Source: LSCE01 sp050485425 (GTDB lineage Bacteria > Pseudomonadota > Gammaproteobacteria > Nitrococcales > Aquisalimonadaceae). From it: a stretch of DNA of 64,000 nt. Under the pieces are notes generated by a model. That model saw only the letters and a list, made by a program, of their open reading frames with translations, was not told where the DNA came from and searched no databases. This document shows positions 63,156 through 64,000 of the stretch, piece by piece (within the stretch, counting starts at the first letter, position 1; every line of letters starts with the position of its first letter). The stretch is taken from assembly GCA_050485425.1 (NCBI GenBank), contig JBJHBJ010000009.1, forward strand, positions 1 to 64,000. Direction: 5' to 3'. Made by a program: the position numbers and the translations under genes.

Positions 63156-64000
63156 CAGCGCGCTCCTGCCGTGGTTCGCGGGCCCGCGGACGCGGGTGGC
63201 GCAGCTTCCTCCTCGATGAAGGCCGGCATGCCGCTGGCCAGGTTCGCCTCGCGGATCAACGCCCGCTCGCTCTTCCGGGCATACAGCCGGTCCCACTCCC
63301 TGACCTTGGGGGTCATGATGCGGTGCCAGAGCGGTGGTATGGCGCCGAGCACGATCATGGGCAGGTAGCCGTAAGGCAGCGTGGGCGCCTCGGGATACGG
63401 GCGCAGCTCCCAGAATGGCCGATCGTCCTCGGCATGGTGGTTGGAATGCCGGGTGAGGTTGAACAGGAAGATGCTGCTGATCCGGCGGTTGGTGTTCCAG
63501 GAATGGCGCGGTTCCACCGGTTCACCCGGCACGCGGACGATGCCGTAATGCTCCATGTAGTTGACGAACTCGAGGAAAGCCTTGCCGTACAGCGCGATGG
63601 CGACGAATACCAGAGCACCGATCCAGCCGGCGGCCCAGTAGAAGAAGGCGATGTAGAGCAAGGTCATGGCGTTGCCGCGCAGTACCCGGTTGCGCCAGCT
63701 CCACACCGGATAGCCGCGCCGGCGCAGGCGCGCAGCTTCCAGTCGCCAGGCGCCGAGGTAGCTCATCACCGTCGAGCGCACCACGAAATGCCAGCCGTTC
63801 TCGCCGCGGCGGGCGGTGGCCGGGTCAACGCGCGTGGCGACGTTGCGGTGATGGCCGTACACATGCTCGATGGCGAACGAGGCATCCGCGGTCAGGGCCA
63901 GCATCCAGCGGCCGACGATCAGCGAAACCGGGCTCCAGGTGCGGTGAATCAGCTCATGGGCGATCACGGTGCCGGCCGAGGCGAAGACGAAGCCCACCGA
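63155..64000 (-). CDS. AlkB/XylM-type membrane diiron hydroxylase (5' end outside window)
   Basis: Partial gene; about 280 C-terminal residues are present. All His motifs of membrane alkane/xylene hydroxylases are seen in order: HELIHR, EHVYGHHR, NYMEHYG and LTRHSNHHAEDDRPFWELR. There are further hydrophobic helices, and a 20-residue Ala/Pro-rich tail. The enzyme inserts oxygen into terminal or methyl C-H bonds. The companion reductase with a built-in ferredoxin, rather than rubredoxin, is like the XylMA pair, so an alkyl-aromatic or other substrate is as likely as n-alkanes. Confidence 0.9.
   Translation of the reverse strand, partial: SVGFVFASAGTVIAHELIHRTWSPVSLIVGRWMLALTADASFAIEHVYGHHRNVATRVDPATARRGENGWHFVVRSTVMSYLGAWRLEAARLRRRGYPVWSWRNRVLRGNAMTLLYIAFFYWAAGWIGALVFVAIALYGKAFLEFVNYMEHYGIVRVPGEPVEPRHSWNTNRRISSIFLFNLTRHSNHHAEDDRPFWELRPYPEAPTLPYGYLPMIVLGAIPPLWHRIMTPKVREWDRLYARKSERALIREANLASGMPAFIEEEAAPPASAGPRTTAGAR

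Overview
The window is GC-rich chromosomal DNA from a gammaproteobacterium of the Pseudomonas/Alcanivorax kind. The evidence is gene order (lptM-lysA-dapF-DUF484-xerC, and argH divergent from algZ-algR-hemC-hemD-hemX-hemY), the large NAD-dependent glutamate dehydrogenase, an NbdA-like MHYT/EAL protein, and an AlkB/XylM-type hydroxylase at the right edge. The last point suggests a hydrocarbon user, but the genus is my inference. I see no phage, IS transposase, rRNA, tRNA or CRISPR array.

Layout. 1-9.2 kb is mostly minus strand: the HslVU protease, XerC with its DUF484 partner, the lysine/peptidoglycan branch (dapF, lysA) with the small lipoprotein LptM, a carboxylesterase (+) and argH (-). 9.3-15.4 kb is one tight plus-strand run: AlgZ/AlgR and the haem genes, with hemD and hemX fused in frame. 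15.4-25.4 kb (-) holds a chemoreceptor preceded by a likely Anr/FNR box, malic enzyme MaeB, an esterase and the 1,623-residue glutamate dehydrogenase. 25.6-36.7 kb mixes two orphan/hydrolase genes, a FabH-like protein without the catalytic His and Asn, ilvD, the c-di-GMP protein, a giant indolepyruvate:ferredoxin oxidoreductase and a small NTF2-like protein. 36.9-39.2 kb holds the remains of a sigma-54 activator and then a coupled response regulator-CheC-diguanylate cyclase set. 39.2-47.2 kb (-) carries repair, detoxification and envelope-stress genes, including a YqjD/YqjE/YqjK-like cassette whose last member runs in frame into an alpha/beta hydrolase. 47.5-57.9 kb has AsmA, a second diguanylate cyclase, small membrane proteins, a DUF4105/DUF3015 envelope group, an AbiTii-domain protein, and an aldehyde dehydrogenase with an AraC regulator. 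58.4-62.1 kb encodes a large lipoprotein and an OmpW-like porin. The right edge has the hydroxylase (cut by the window end) and its ferredoxin reductase, which is broken by a frameshift.

Between the genes lie structured repeats. Four copies (1-84, 2165-2272, 2342-2449, 27367-27476) form a three-way junction: a perfect outer stem of 28-29 bp in the complete copies, enclosing two short hairpins whose loops read A[T/G]GGAY or close to it. The stems differ between copies yet stay complementary. They match the TwoAYGGAY RNA motif as I remember it, which has no known function. A 134-bp MITE-like inverted repeat and a REP-like cluster flank the carboxylesterase gene.

Themes shared by the genes are c-di-GMP and chemotaxis signalling (MCP, CheC triad, three GGDEF/EAL proteins), amino-acid carbon and nitrogen flow (glutamate and leucine dehydrogenases, indolepyruvate oxidoreductase, IlvD, MaeB), and envelope maintenance. 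Translational coupling through 4-base start/stop overlaps is common.
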